From contig CM066994.1 of NCBI GenBank assembly GCA_033977485.1, forward strand, positions 43,177,155-43,241,154: a stretch of DNA of 64,000 nucleotides, in the 5' to 3' direction. A model generated the notes under the pieces. The model was not told the DNA's origin and did not search any database. It worked only from the letters and a program-made list of their open reading frames with translations. Source of the DNA: Hydrangea macrophylla (lineage: Eukaryota > Streptophyta > Magnoliopsida > Cornales > Hydrangeaceae). Shown here piece after piece: positions 35,869-46,868 of this stretch (position 1 is the first letter of the stretch; each line of letters starts with the position of its first letter). The position numbers and the translations under genes were made by a program.

Positions 35869-36965
35869 CACTTGGCCACGGGCAATTTAGCATTAGTAGG
35901 GAAAAATTTAGCATTGTAGCTCTAATTGAGCAATCGCTATAATTTTTTGTTTTTAAATAAAATTGAAAAGTTTACTTTGCAAATTTACTCCTGTCAGTAT
36001 CCCGTGCAACGCAGAGAAGTCCTCGGGCCTAACCCAGAGACATGAAAGACCTTGGCTAACAACTAAGGCAGAAAAGACCTCGGGCTCCGAACCCAGGCAC
36101 AAAAGACCTCGGGGTCACCCCCGAGGCACCGGCTTCGCTTAGGTCCAACCAACAATGGGGGAAAACCCCTAGGTGGCTGATGATGGCAAGCTTCAAAAGA
36201 CCCTGCAACTACCCATGTTCCAGGTCGATTTCATACGGTCACTCCTCACCACGCCCCCGCCTTCACAGGACGCTCGGAGGGCAAGGGGATACCAGAACAA
36301 AATAGGAAATTACACAACGCTTTGCTTAGGTCCAACCGACGACAGGGGCGAACCCCTAGGTGGCCGACGATGGCAAGCTACAAAGGACCCTGCAACCACC
36401 CATGTTCCAGGTCGGTTTCCTACGGCCACCCATTCCTGCAATACCGCCTTAGTAAAATGCTTTGGGGGCAGGGGAATATTAGGCCAGACAAGGAAATCAC
36501 ACCGGTTACTAAAAGAACTTGGAATCCTGACATTCCTAAGTACTTATAGTGATCAGAGATAGATACCCTGGACGGTAAAAAAGGATACTCCTATCATACA
36601 CTGGGACATCCCAAACGGTAAAACATGATACGCCTATAATACACCAGGACATCCCGGACGCTGAACAGGACAAGTTCCTATGGTGCACTGGGCAATTACC
36701 TTTAAAACAGGTCTAGAAGACCAGGTGTTCTACTGGTTATGGTCCTAAACCATTTACTAAGGCAGGGGCTTAGGTCGGCTAAAAACCGGGCGGATACTAG
36801 CAAACATGCAAAGTGTAGACAATCGATAGCAGTTAATGGAAAGAAAATTGGCCTCGAGGACCTTTTCATTAATTGAAAACGTATGTACACCGCCTGGGGG
36901 GCAATTATAGTAGCCTTCCCCCCCCCCCCCCCCAAAAAAAAAAAAAAAAAAAAACCACCCAGGGG
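35869..36965. other. Non-coding spacer of the Tat-type element with internal duplication and a C/A homopolymer
   Basis: Two diverged copies of a segment of about 125 bp, GCTT(C/T)GCTTAGGTCCAACC to CCATGTTCCAGGTCG, start near 36130 and 36322, 192 bp apart. GACCTCGGGCTC-type words repeat near 36010-36120. A run of about 17 C followed by about 22 A occurs at 36918-36956, just past the stop of the antisense gene. No sense coding signal was seen. Confidence 0.55.
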
Positions 36966-39083
36966 TCATGGGGTGTCCCCAAGAACCAACTCTCCCTCCT
37001 CAGCGGCCTGCTCTTCCGTAATAGGGTCCCCGACTAGTGCAGCTTCAGCAGCGACCTCGGCGTCAACTTGGCCCTCCTTCCAGTAACTGGACTCTGCCCA
37101 CGAGTAGCCAGACAGGTCCCAGTCGGGGTGATCGGCAGCAGCTTGCTTAGCCAAATCAGCGTAGCCAGTAAGGAATCCTACCTCGAACTCCTCCTCGGCA
37201 TCCTTGGCTTCAGCGTCCCGAGCGGTAGTGAGCTCAAAAAGCGTAGCCGTCATGGTCGCCAGGTCTTTCTCGACAGTGATCCTCCCGGCTTCCACGGCCG
37301 CAGCTTTCGTCTCTGCGACCTTTCGGGCAGCCCGCTCGGTTGAGAGAGAGTCGCGGGTCTCCCCCAGCTCCAGGGCCGCTGCCCGGGACTTTTCCTCCTC
37401 CACGGAGAGAGCAAACTCTGCGGACTCCCGGGCAGCCTTCTCCACAAACAAGTCGGCCTCCGCAGCGGCCAACCTCTTGGCAACACCGGGAAGGGTAGCC
37501 TCGGCCCTTGCAGCAATGCAGCTAATCTGCAAGATCAAAACAACGTCAGTATACATATGGAAGAATGGCTAATACTCATGTTACAGAATGACTTACCATG
37601 TGGCTGATGCTGTTGAGCCAACCGATTATGGCCTTGGGACTTAGCAGAGTGCATTTGTCTATCTGACTCTGCAGTAGCCCGGGCCGGACCCTTCCGCGGA
37701 CGTCGTCCGCCGTCTCGACCGCCGACCTCGAGGAAGGGCCAGCACAAGCTGTCTCCTCCATGCTGGGGAAAGAGACCCCGGACGGCTTGGCGGCGGGAGC
37801 AAGAGGTGATGGTGCGGCGATAGTAATACCGGGCGTCGAGGTCGCAGCAGCCTCCCTCTCCGCCTGAATCGAGATCCCCCGAGAGATCCTTTTGAGGGGC
37901 TGGCTCTCGGGGGGGGTCTTGCTTTTTCCTCTTCTGGCTGGCCCGAGCCATCAGGGTCGCCTCTTTTTCCTTCAGAGCTGCCGCACTCTTGGGAGCCATC
38001 TCGGCAAAACCGGGGAAGAGCGCATTCGAGCTCAGCAAAGTGAAAAATAAAAAAAAAATCGGAAAGTCAAGTAACGAAATTTACCAGGAATAATCGACGG
38101 GAATATGGGAGCTACAAAGTGATGCTTGGGCTCGTAAGAAACCTTCGGGCTTCCCGACCGAGTCAGCACCTTATTGATGCTGGTCGGGTCCTCTACCAAA
38201 GACAAGATCCTTGCTTGGAACTCGTCGGGAAGACTGGGCGAGTCAACTGACCCCACTGTAAAGAAAACGTACAAATGGGTTAGTCGTGGTAAAACAAAGA
38301 GACTAATCATGAAAGGAAAGTGATTGGGCTTACTCTTCAACTTTCCCGCCCAGGAAGTCCTCAACTGCACACCCGGTGCCTTTTCACATAGCCTCAGGGT
38401 GGATACTTGGAAGAATTTCTTCTTCCACCCCTTATTATTGCTCGGGCAGTTGACTATTATCTTCCGCCCCTGCCTGGCCCCAAGCGAGAAGAAGCCAGAC
38501 TCCCCGTGAACTTGGAACGGCCAGTGGGTCCAAAAGAACTCCTGCAGGGTGAGCTCGTATCCGAGGACTTGGGGCAACAAGGAGATGGACCCCATCAGAT
38601 AACGCCAACCGTTCGGGGTGAGCTGCCCTGGGGAGATCCCGAGGTAGATGAGTGCGTCCCGGGCAACAGGATAGAGCGGTAGGCAAAGGCCTGCCATGAA
38701 GGCGTCCTCATACAAGGTAACGAAGCCCGATTTATGGAAGTCAGCCCCGCCGTTGTGGGCCGACAGAGAGAAAGGGCAGGGAATGTTGTATCTCTCCCTG
38801 ATCTGACCCAAATCAGGGACCCACAGGGTGCTGATGATCGACTCGCATGCGAAGACGATGCCGGGACTGTTCGGTACAGACCCTTCATCGCCCGACCCCG
38901 AGATGTCGAGGCCACAGGAGAGTCCCGGTGCGTTTTCTCGTGAGACGCCCGGGCAGGGATCCTTCCCTCACTGTGCTGATCAGAGGGGGCCAAGGAAGGA
39001 GGGTCTAGGCTTATGCTCAGAGTTCCTGATTGTGACTGCTTGTCTTCCGATCGGGATGATGAGTTGAAGTCGGAGTGGCACAT
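36966..39083 (-). pseudogene. Antisense gene of the Tat-type element (putative gypsy-type transposon protein), frameshifted
   Basis: Runs opposite to gag-pol. Likely start ATG at 39083 (MCHSDFNSSSRSEDKQ). A Ser-rich leader is followed, after a frameshift near 38960, by a conserved core: ESIISTLWVPDLGQIRERY, then EDAFMAGLCLPLYPVARDAL and YLGISPGQLTPNGWRYLMGS. I recognise this as the plant family known as putative gypsy-type transposon (Pfam PF04195). Likely introns: 38256-38333 (GTAAGC..TTACAG), one from 38084, and 37527-37596 (GTAAGT..TTGCAG). The last exon (37526-36966) is Ala/Glu/Arg-rich and coiled-coil-like (KRLAAAEADLFVEKAARESA), ending LVLGDTP-stop. At least two frameshifts make this copy non-functional. 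The role of the family is unknown. Confidence 0.75.
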
Positions 39084-39297
39084 ATCTAATTCTACAATAG
39101 ACTTAGAAGGCAGGCGACGATCTAAAAATGGGTCAAGAACTCCAAGCCTGATATACAAGGGAGGCAGATCTAATAACCTGAAGGGCAGGTCGTACAAGAC
39201 TCTGGACGAAGTGTAACAATTTCTCAAGACTCCCCCGGGAACACCCACTCGGTCCAACTGCCCTAAAGTACCTCCTGATTGGAAGAAATAGCAGAAC

Positions 39298-39410
39298 CTA
39301 AGAAAGAAAAAATCCCACGCCCGTTCTGACCTAAGAAGGTTCGATCCCTCCAGGTCCGCTAAAAAAAAAAGAAGAGAGTGAAGAACTGAAGACAGAAAGG
39401 AGGGACTTAC
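39298..39410 (-). other. Possible intron in the 5' leader of the antisense gene
   Basis: On minus, a consensus donor GTAAGTCCC begins at 39410 and a pyrimidine tract ending TTTCTTTCTTAG precedes 39298. An alternative acceptor at 39359 would make a very short 52-bp intron. Inferred from splice consensus only. Confidence 0.35.
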
Positions 39411-39525
39411 AAAGTGTAGCGCAGGAAAGGGATCGGGAATCTTGCTCAGGATCTCGTTCGCTCTCAAACCGCTCGGTAATCTCTATCACTTGGCAGCAGG
39501 AATCGAAGAAATGAACAAGTGTTCC

Positions 39526-39532
39526 TTATATA
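39526..39532 (-). promoter_or_regulatory. TATA box of the antisense gene
   Basis: Minus-strand CTCCTATATAAGGAAC, about 440 bp upstream of the likely ATG at 39083. It lies outside the 3' LTR, so the antisense gene would have its own promoter. Confidence 0.5.
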
Positions 39533-39909
39533 GGAGTAATGGACGGTCCAAATCAATCAGATCCAACGGCTCAGGATTTTTCCTGCCAAAAATCGTCCGA
39601 GAGCTGTCCTCTCGGGCACGTGAAGAGTCGCCTCAAAAAGCGCGCGCATTAAATGCGTGACATGACGGGCCAGTTACCACGCAATTGTTCGGTTACCTCC
39701 GAACCGACTTTGATGGATCCTGATCAGGTTAACTACTCCCTGACATATGGCAACACTAACGTCCGGGCCCCTATCGGTACCGGTCGGTTATTCCACCGGG
39801 TGATCTAGAAGGTGGGTCCCCCCCGGGCAGCATTCCCGGGGTATCCGGACAGTTTTCAAGGCGATACTGATTTTCGATCCTCACCCAATGATGCATCCAG
39901 TTAGTTCCG

Positions 39910-39920
39910 AAAATGGGGGG
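39910..39920 (+). other. Polypurine tract of the Tat-type element
   Basis: AAAATGGGGGG lies four bases before the 3' LTR. Confidence 0.7.
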
Positions 39921-39924
39921 CAGC

Positions 39925-40510
39925 TGATATGTCCAAGATTATCCAGTCATGAAGTTAGTCTGCCACGTCACGGCGCCAATAGCTCAGCGATCCCGAGGTG
40001 TTTGTTATGACCGCCCGGTTCGTGCCAACAGGCCGGGCACGAAAGGCCGCGGCATCCCGTGGACTTGGCCTAACTAGCAGTTTCCTAAACTAGCTACAAG
40101 ACTGCAAGAGGGAATGTGGCAGTTTCCTAAACTGCTTAGGAAACTCTCCCCAAATCATGCAAATCAATTGTAATCAGACGAGGCTTCCTAATCTGACTTG
40201 CTTACCATGTATGAATGGACTCTTGTATCTATAAAAGAGCCCACCTACCCTGTCTACAGGGATCCAAAGAACTCTCTAGCTAGCAAGCAGAAGAATACAG
40301 AATTCACCATTGTACGCATATACCCGGCCGGTATTACTGGTAGTGCCGCCCCTCTTTGTTGGCTCACCAGGCCCGCCGGTGATCTGCTAGTGAACGCGCA
40401 CAGACGCAACCGTGGATGTAGGTCACCTTGTTAATGGGGCCGAACCACATACAACTTGCTCGTGTCTTTTTCTCTCTTTGAATCCTTCTTACCAATTTTA
40501 GGCATCATCA
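39925..40510 (+). repeat. 3' LTR of the Tat-type element
   Basis: Direct repeat of 29924-30509 with identical length and ends. The TATA box is near 40229. After it, intron 2 of peroxidase A resumes with CATATACATATC. Confidence 0.92.
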
Positions 40511-40785
40511 CATATACATATCTTAGATATATGCATACATACATATATGCGGTGCTATCATCCTAAGTACAAGAAAGTAGTTGCATTGTTCAAATTTAAA
40601 ATTGATAACAAAAGTTCTTGCCACCTCATCAAAATTGGTGTACAAAAGTAATTTATATAGAGCACACAAAAGTACTTTATTTTAGGCGTACTTTAAGGGT
40701 TGGGATTGTTGGCTGCGAGCTGTACCCAGCAGCCCCTCGATCTATGTGCTTAGTAGCACCACAAATCCTTCTTTTTCAAAAGTAA

Positions 40786-40816
<31 letters not shown>

Positions 40817-41393
40817 TTGTGATCCTAAAAGCACCACGTAAGGGCTGTCCACATGCCATGCGATCGAGGATCTTAAGGCCTACTTTAATGCCATGTCTTT
40901 AATCAAGGGTCTTAAACTTTTTTATCCATTTAAAATTAAAGTGTGTAATTATAATACGTAATATGAATCCTTTTGGAATTTCTGAGTAACTAAGAAAGCA
41001 ACTTTATTGTTGTAAATTTTTCTAAATTTTCCATTGACGTTTCCATTCTTTTGAGTTTCATACTTCAGTATCACATTAAAGTGGAATGTAAGAGAGTTTT
41101 AAATAATAGATGATAAACTTGGAAAGTCTATAAGAAAACTATAAAAGAAACCACTATTTTATACCCTACACCCACATGTATAACCTGAGATAATGCATGC
41201 ACAGCTTCTTAAAGAAAGGGCGCATGTTGGTGTAGAGAGAATATTGGTGGGTGCATTTAAAATTTTCCTATTTCTATATGTGCATATATACATACACTTC
41301 TAGACATGCATGGATATACTATATAGAATCAAACTGATCAACATTTTTGTTAGCATCTCATTGAGTATACAAATACCTCACAGATCAAAGGAC
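40511..41393 (+). other. Remainder of intron 2 of peroxidase copy A
   Basis: Homologous in patches to intron 2 of copy B: the CTACTTTAATGCCAT region, and CCACTATTTTATACCCTACA compared with CCACCATTTTTCTTCCTATA. It carries an (AAT)n microsatellite near 40785-40813 inside about 200 bp absent from copy B, probably another small insertion. Confidence 0.6.
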
Positions 41394-42268
41394 CATATAA
41401 TCGTATTGGCAAGTTATGACTGGACAAGAGATAGAAGAGTGTCTAGTGCCTCAGAGCCCAGAGGCCTTGAACAATCTACCATCCCCTTTTGCTAACATAG
41501 ATAAACTTAAAGCATCATTTGGCATAAAGGGTTTGAGTGTTACAGACCTTCTTGTCCTATCAGGTAATTTAATGGCCTTTTCCTAGTGAGAATTCTTCAA
41601 GCTACGATACATATCTTACCATCAAAATAGATATGTACATTAAAATTCTAACCTACAGTATATATATATATATATATATCTACCCCATTGCACCTCATTA
41701 GTGTTGACACTCAATAACTTTTTAAAAGGACTTAAAGTAAATTACTTTAGTGTCCTATTTTGACAATGGGTCCCTTTACTGTTTATCTAAAATTTAGCAC
41801 AATATTACCCTGCAGCACAAATGTGTGTGTGTGTATATGTATATATGTAGTTAATCATATATGTTCCTTTTTTTGTAGGAGGGCACACCATAGGGATTGC
41901 TCACTGTCCCACCTTCACAAACGTAGACAGGAATGACACTGACCCAACCATGGACTCCAACTACATAACCAAGTTAAAGAGAAAATACAAACCACGAGAT
42001 TCGACTACACTAGTTGAAATGGACCTTGGAAGTCTCAAGGATTTTGACACTGACTATTATACCCTTGTGAGTAAGAGAAGAGGCTTGTTTCAATCTGATG
42101 CAGCTCTTCTCAATGATGGCCAAACAAGAGCCTATGTCCTTCAGGCAATTTTTGGTGGATCAACTTTTTTTTTGAAGATTTCTCTGAATCGATGGTAAAT
42201 TTGGGCCAGATTGGAGTGCTTACTGAGAACTTAGGTGAATCAGAAATCATTGTGCCTTTGTCAACTAG

Positions 42269-43086
42269 TTGCTACTCCTTTTATTACTTTCTTATTTCAT
42301 TATACTCTATAGTTTGAATAAATTGTTTATCATATTTGCATAAGAAATGTAATTTTCTTACGCGCGTACCTCTCATTTGTTGGTCTTGCAAATTTTGTTG
42401 CCGCATTGTTTAGACCCTATCTTGTTATATATAATCATTCTTTCTTTTTCCCTTCAAATCAATAAGCTCATTTTTTATCCCTTTTCTGCGACGAATGAAA
42501 GATATTATGAATGTTGGGATTCCCCACAAAAAAAAGGAACGCGATTCTCATGATGAGAAGTATAAGAAACATGAATATTATTGATTGGCTTGTTAGAGTT
42601 GGCTAGGATTCATAACCAGCTTAAGAATTTTGGGAGCTTTATGTATGTTCTCAAACAAGTAATGGGACCTGGTCTCCTTTCTTGTTTTCCATTGTTGTAT
42701 CAACGAAAACCTACTTTTGTTGTCCAAAAATAAAATGTAATGTCCTATTCCAAGTTCTAATCAAATGCAAAAAATAATAATAGTGATATAATGTGAGTTA
42801 ATTGGAAAACTAGATATTCTTATACTAATTTGGAAATAAAGGGAAATCAAATTGGAAATTTCCAGACAAAGTCATTAATAAGACACAACTTTTACAAGGA
42901 TTGTGGGTTTTGATAATCAATTGCCACTAGGGTTTCAATTTGAAGATACAGAGACTGCATGATTTGGATTGAATTTTTGAAGCAACCAATAATTAGGGTC
43001 CTTATTTGGTCTTTATCATCTGAAGGCAAAACTAGGTTTTTTGGGTTCCCAATGCATCATCTGGCATTGAGAATTATATTTGAAGG
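42269..43086. other. 3' flank of copy A, no gene
   Basis: AT-rich sequence. The first part is homologous to the 3' end of copy B (AGTTGCTACTCCTTTT). Nothing else recognised. Confidence 0.45.
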
Positions 43087-43599
43087 CAGGGGCGGAGCCA
43101 GGAGTTTTGGCCAGGGGGGGCCTAGGCTATGCGGGGGTTCGGGGGCAGCGCCCCCGAAAAATTTTTTTTGGGGTCTATTTATACATAATTGATAATTTTT
43201 TTAGGGTCTACTTGTCTATAATTGTGATTTTTTGGGGATATGCTTATAATATAAGTCTATTCGGTGACACGTAAATATTGTGTAGTGTCTTTCAAAGTTT
43301 TAAGGGGGTCTATTTCTAAAATGCATAAAATTATCACACTAAAAGTGTAATTTTTAAAAATTTTAGGCGCATTTCCTTTGAGTTGTATATACCTGTATAT
43401 CAATATACATATAGTTGATGACATTAAATTGGGCCTTAGACCCCTTGGAGAGACTTAAACATAAGTTGAGGGGGGGCCTACACATAAGTTAAGGGGGGCC
43501 TAAATGTAAAACCTATAACACATATAGGGTAAAATTTTAATTACCAAAAAGTGAGTGGGGGCACGTGCCCCCACTGGCCCTTCTAAGCCTCCGCCCCTG
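43087..43599 (+). mobile_element. hAT-type MITE, copy 2
   Basis: Termini CAGGGGCGGAGCC and CCTCCGCCCCTG are inverted repeats. A perfect 8-bp duplication TTTGAAGG lies outside (43079-43086, 43600-43607). The CAGGG end plus the 8-bp duplication is the hAT signature. Length 513 bp, no transposase. The reverse complement of this element is at 22892-23415. Confidence 0.88.
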
Positions 43600-43607
43600 T
43601 TTGAAGG

Positions 43608-44149
43608 ATTCCTTTTGGATTATGAAGAATATGAAGTGAGAGGGAGATGATGAAACGGATGGAGGTGGTGCCGTGGCGGCTGTTGGAGGTGGGCTGTGAG
43701 TGGCGGTGATAGGATAGACTAGTCCTCTTGAATGCTTGCTCATAGAATCACTGAAATACACACATGTATAATTATGTGGAGGTATGTGTATATGTGCAGT
43801 CAGTATAGATAACATGTAGGCAAATTTTGCATCCCAATAAAACATCATTGTTTTCTAATATACGAGTGAGGACAAAAGAGTAAATGTGGTATGTCCGTTA
43901 ACATCATTTTCACACCAGGGAGGTCATATTATTTTGGGGCATTTACCATAAAAGATTTGAGAGTGACTGAACAAAAAGAACAAAAAGTTGACAGTTGGTG
44001 CTCGTACGTGCGAGCACCATAGAATCTCCAATCAACAACCACCATCACCCCACACGCCCCATGCGCGCGCCCACGCGCGAGTCTTCTCCAAAGGTTGCTC
44101 GCACCGTGCGAGAAGTGTACCGTACTATTTCTAGTTTCGAAAAATGTTT
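43608..44149. other. Non-coding DNA with a short perfect hairpin
   Basis: GGTGCTCGTACGTGCGAGCACC near 43998-44019 is a near-perfect 22-bp palindrome, echoed by GCTCGCACCGTGCGAG near 44097. GC-rich CGCGCGCCCACGCGCGA lies between them. No gene recognised. Confidence 0.45.
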
Positions 44150-45722
44150 TCAAACTTTAAACATCCATAACTTTTGACCTATAACTCCATTTTTCGCAAA
44201 TTTTATACCGTTGGAATCGTGTCGACGAGAGGTACAAAACTAGTACAATTGTTGATATGTTTTGAAAAAAAAATTTCATGTTTTTACATGCATGAATAAT
44301 ACGTGAAATTTCACTTGATATACATAAAATATTAAGTGAAATTTGACTCAATTCTAGAGCTTTTAAAAACTCTCCCAAAAAAGCCCTAAGTTCAATTTTT
44401 GAAAGCTCATAAACTAGTTACCAAATGAATTAACATGAAATTGTGATTTAAAAAAGAAAAAACACCAAAATGGGGGCCAAACTAAGTCTTAATGTTCATG
44501 TACGAGTTAAGTGAAATTTCACTAAATATTCATGTAGGCATGGTGATTTGTTTTTTTTTTTTTTTTAAACAATGCATATTTTGTTAAAATAATCAAATTT
44601 CATAATCAATTATAAAACACAATTTTTCAACCAAAACAAATGCAGGAATTCGTGTTAAAATTCGTCTTTTTTTAATTTTGTTGTTGATATGTTTTGAGAA
44701 AAAAGATTTTCATGTTTTTACATACATAAATAATAAGTGAAATTTCACTAGATATACATAAAATATTAAGTGAAGTTTCACTCAATTCTAGAGCTTTTAA
44801 AAACTCTCCCCAAAAAAATCCTAAGTTCCATTTTTGCAAAGCTCATAAACTGGTTACCAATTGAATTAACATGAAATTGTGCTTTAAAAAAGGAGAAGCA
44901 CCAAAATGGGGCCAAACTAAGCCTTAATGAGGTAGCAATGACTTTATTGCTATTCGTCTTTTTTTTTTTTTCTCAAAACATATAAATTTGGCATACAAAA
45001 ATATTATGTGAAAATTCACTGAACCTGTACATGATTTCTTCCTGAAAAACTTGAAGTTAAACTTAACATTCGTGTACTCGTTCGGTGAGATTTCACTAAT
45101 TAGTTTTCTTGTTTGGCAAGTGACACTTCACTAACTAACTATCCCAAAAGTCACTAGAAGCAACTCTCTAGAGTTTAAAGTTCAATTTGATACTTAGCTT
45201 GTTAAAAAGTCCCTCAAATGTCGATTTAAGTGAAATTTTACTTAATTTTCATGCACGAGTTTAGTGAAATTTCACTTAATATTCAGGTATGCCAAATGAA
45301 ATTTCACTCTCTTTTTTTCACATTACAATGCATATTTCATTTTAAAAAAATCAAATTTCACAAATCAATTACAAAACATAGTTTTTCAACCCAAACAAAT
45401 GCAAAATTCTTGTGAAATTTCACTAAAACTCTCATTAAGAACAAAGTGAACATTCAGTTTTTTTTTTCCTCACAACATATCAACTTGGCATACGTGAATA
45501 TTACGTGAAAATTCAATAACCCATACATGAATATTATGTGAAAATTCTATTAGGTTCGTCTGGAACATAACATATAAAAATAAGAGTTTTTTTTTTCTTT
45601 TGCTAAAAATGTATCAACAATGGTACTAGTTTTGTAGCTCTCGTCGACACGGTTCCAACGGTATAAAATTTGTAAGAAACAGAGTTGTAAATCAAAAGTT
45701 ATGGAGGTTTAAAGTTTAAAAA
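44150..45722. mobile_element. Probable Mutator-like element with inverted repeats of about 115 bp
   Basis: The left arm (CAAACTTTAAACATCCATAA..ACCGTTGGAATCGTG..CGACGAGAGGTACAAAACTAG) is repeated inverted at 45603-45722 with about 85% identity by eye. The body has no transposase but is full of GTGAAATTTCAC-type palindromes. It includes a 245-bp direct duplication (44247-44494 and 44683-44930). I found no clear target duplication, so the superfamily call is tentative. Confidence 0.5.
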
Positions 45723-45727
45723 TCAAC

Positions 45728-45905
45728 AATGATAGGGATACACACCAAAACGACACACCAAACGACACACTGTGCTTTAAATGCATGTACCATGTGCTGT
45801 TTGAATTTTTCACACTTTTATGTGCATCACTTACACAACACAGGGTACATGCATTTACAGCTGGTGTGTCGTTTAGTGTGTCGTTTGATGTGTATCCCTA
45901 TCATT
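45728..45905. mobile_element. Palindromic MITE, copy 2
   Basis: Ends AATGATAGGGATACACA and TGTGTATCCCTATCATT are perfect inverted repeats, followed by doubled ACGACACACCAAACGACACA-type arms. The centre is the reverse complement of the centre of the MITE at 11460-11635. It abuts the inverted-repeat element on its left. Confidence 0.72.
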
Positions 45906-46233
45906 TTTGTGTAAAAATACATTTTCGAAATGGATATCATATGGTACAACCACTCACACGGTGTGAGTGGCCAAAACCAAGTAGCACGCGTGAGGACTGG
46001 GTGACATGTGGGATCTTCTATGGTACGTGCATTTATACTGTGTGAACACTGGCTTAGATTTCTTTTGTCCTTTTTAAAAAATGGTCAAAACAATTGGAGT
46101 TTAAAACTTTTGAGGGTTACTTGTAGGGATTTTCCAATAATTCTCTATATTATTTTTTAAAATACAAGAGAGATTTATGTAATTAGGTCATGCCTCAAAG
46201 AAGGTTAGCGTAATTTACCCTTAAATTGATAAT

Positions 46234-46403
46234 GAGTAATGATTCGTGCACATAAGATGTGCACATAAAGTGTGCACATAAAGATCTAGGTCATTCATTT
46301 TGGTGGGTCCTATGTGTGCAGAGATGGACCCCACCAAAATGAATGGCTCAGATCTTTATGTGCACACTTTATGTGCACATTTTATGTGCACGTAGCATTA
46401 CCC
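46234..46403. mobile_element. Mutator-type MITE with 9-bp target duplication
   Basis: Inverted arms with GTGCACATAAAGTGTGCACA and TCATTTTGGTGGG on the left and their inverse on the right. The 9-bp duplication ATTGATAAT is perfect on both sides (46225-46233, 46404-46412). 170 bp long, non-coding. Confidence 0.75.
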
Positions 46404-46414
46404 ATTGATAATAT

Positions 46415-46866
46415 CGATCTCAATAAAGACCGAAATAATCCCCAATTCAAGAATATGGTGGCAGAAGTCGGTACCATGTCTTCTAAATGGCTTGATAAAT
46501 TCAGGTTGACCAAATCAATGCTTAAACCCCTATCTTAACCTCAATAAATTTGATTGATCAAATTACTGATATATTATGAGCCCAAATAAATTTGATCAAA
46601 TGACATCATTGTGATATAATTATGCTGACAGACATTATATTGTTGATAGAATTTTTTCAGCCAACACAATAATTTGTTTGACCGAATTTATTTGGGCTCA
46701 TAATATATCAGTAATTTGATCAATCAAATTATTAATGTTAAGGGTATACACATTAATTTGGTCAAACTGATCAATTTACCAAGTCATTTAGAAGACATGG
46801 GACCCACTTCTGCCACCATATTCTTGAACTGGGGATTATTTCGGTCTTATGGACCGATAAAACCCA
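46415..46866. mobile_element. Fold-back element of about 450 bp
   Basis: Left-arm blocks AAAGACCGAAATAATCCCCA, AAGAATATGGTGGCAGAAGT and CATGTCTTCTAAATG, and the inner ATATATTATGAGCCCAAATA, all recur inverted in the right half. Non-coding. It directly follows the 46234 MITE and directly precedes the Helitron. Confidence 0.65.
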
Positions 46867-46868
46867 AA

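Larger units (their letters stand above)
29924..40510 (+). mobile_element. Ty3/gypsy LTR retrotransposon, Tat-type, with antisense gene
   Basis: LTRs of 586 bp (29924-30509 and 39925-40510) start TGATATGTCC and end GCATCATCA. They differ at roughly 25 positions by eye, mostly transitions, so the insertion is fairly young. Flanking pentamers CATTT and CATAT suggest a target duplication with one mutation. The internal order is gag, protease, RT, RNase H, a second RNase H of the archaeal-like type, integrase, a long non-coding stretch, then an antisense gene. Two RNase H domains and an antisense gene past integrase are hallmarks of the Tat group. Base composition is distinctly GC-richer than the surroundings. 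It sits in intron 2 of peroxidase A in the sense orientation. Confidence 0.92.
28272..42268 (+). pseudogene. Class III peroxidase, copy A (four exons, inactivated)
   Basis: Exons by comparison with copy B: 28272-28496, about 29467-29654, 41394-41563 and 41879-42268. Exon 1 is intact: signal peptide MANKKKLISILFLQMILVLF, mature start AQGLKVGYYRKTCP, and the distal-haem segment RMYFHDCFVR with Arg and His. Later exons are broken. The exon 2 acceptor CAG|GG of copy B is CAA|GG here, shifting the splice and reading into an early stop. Exon 2 has a TAG (29583-29585) where B has GAG, and CADIL is CAYIL. Exon 3 has an 8-bp insertion and a 1-bp loss near 41409-41440. Exon 4 keeps GGHTIGIAHC but lacks the RLYNFTGRG block, has RKY for RKC, and shifts frame in a T run near 42168. 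Intron 2 holds a 10.6-kb Tat retrotransposon. The family oxidises phenolics with hydrogen peroxide in the cell wall; no active product is expected. Confidence 0.9.
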
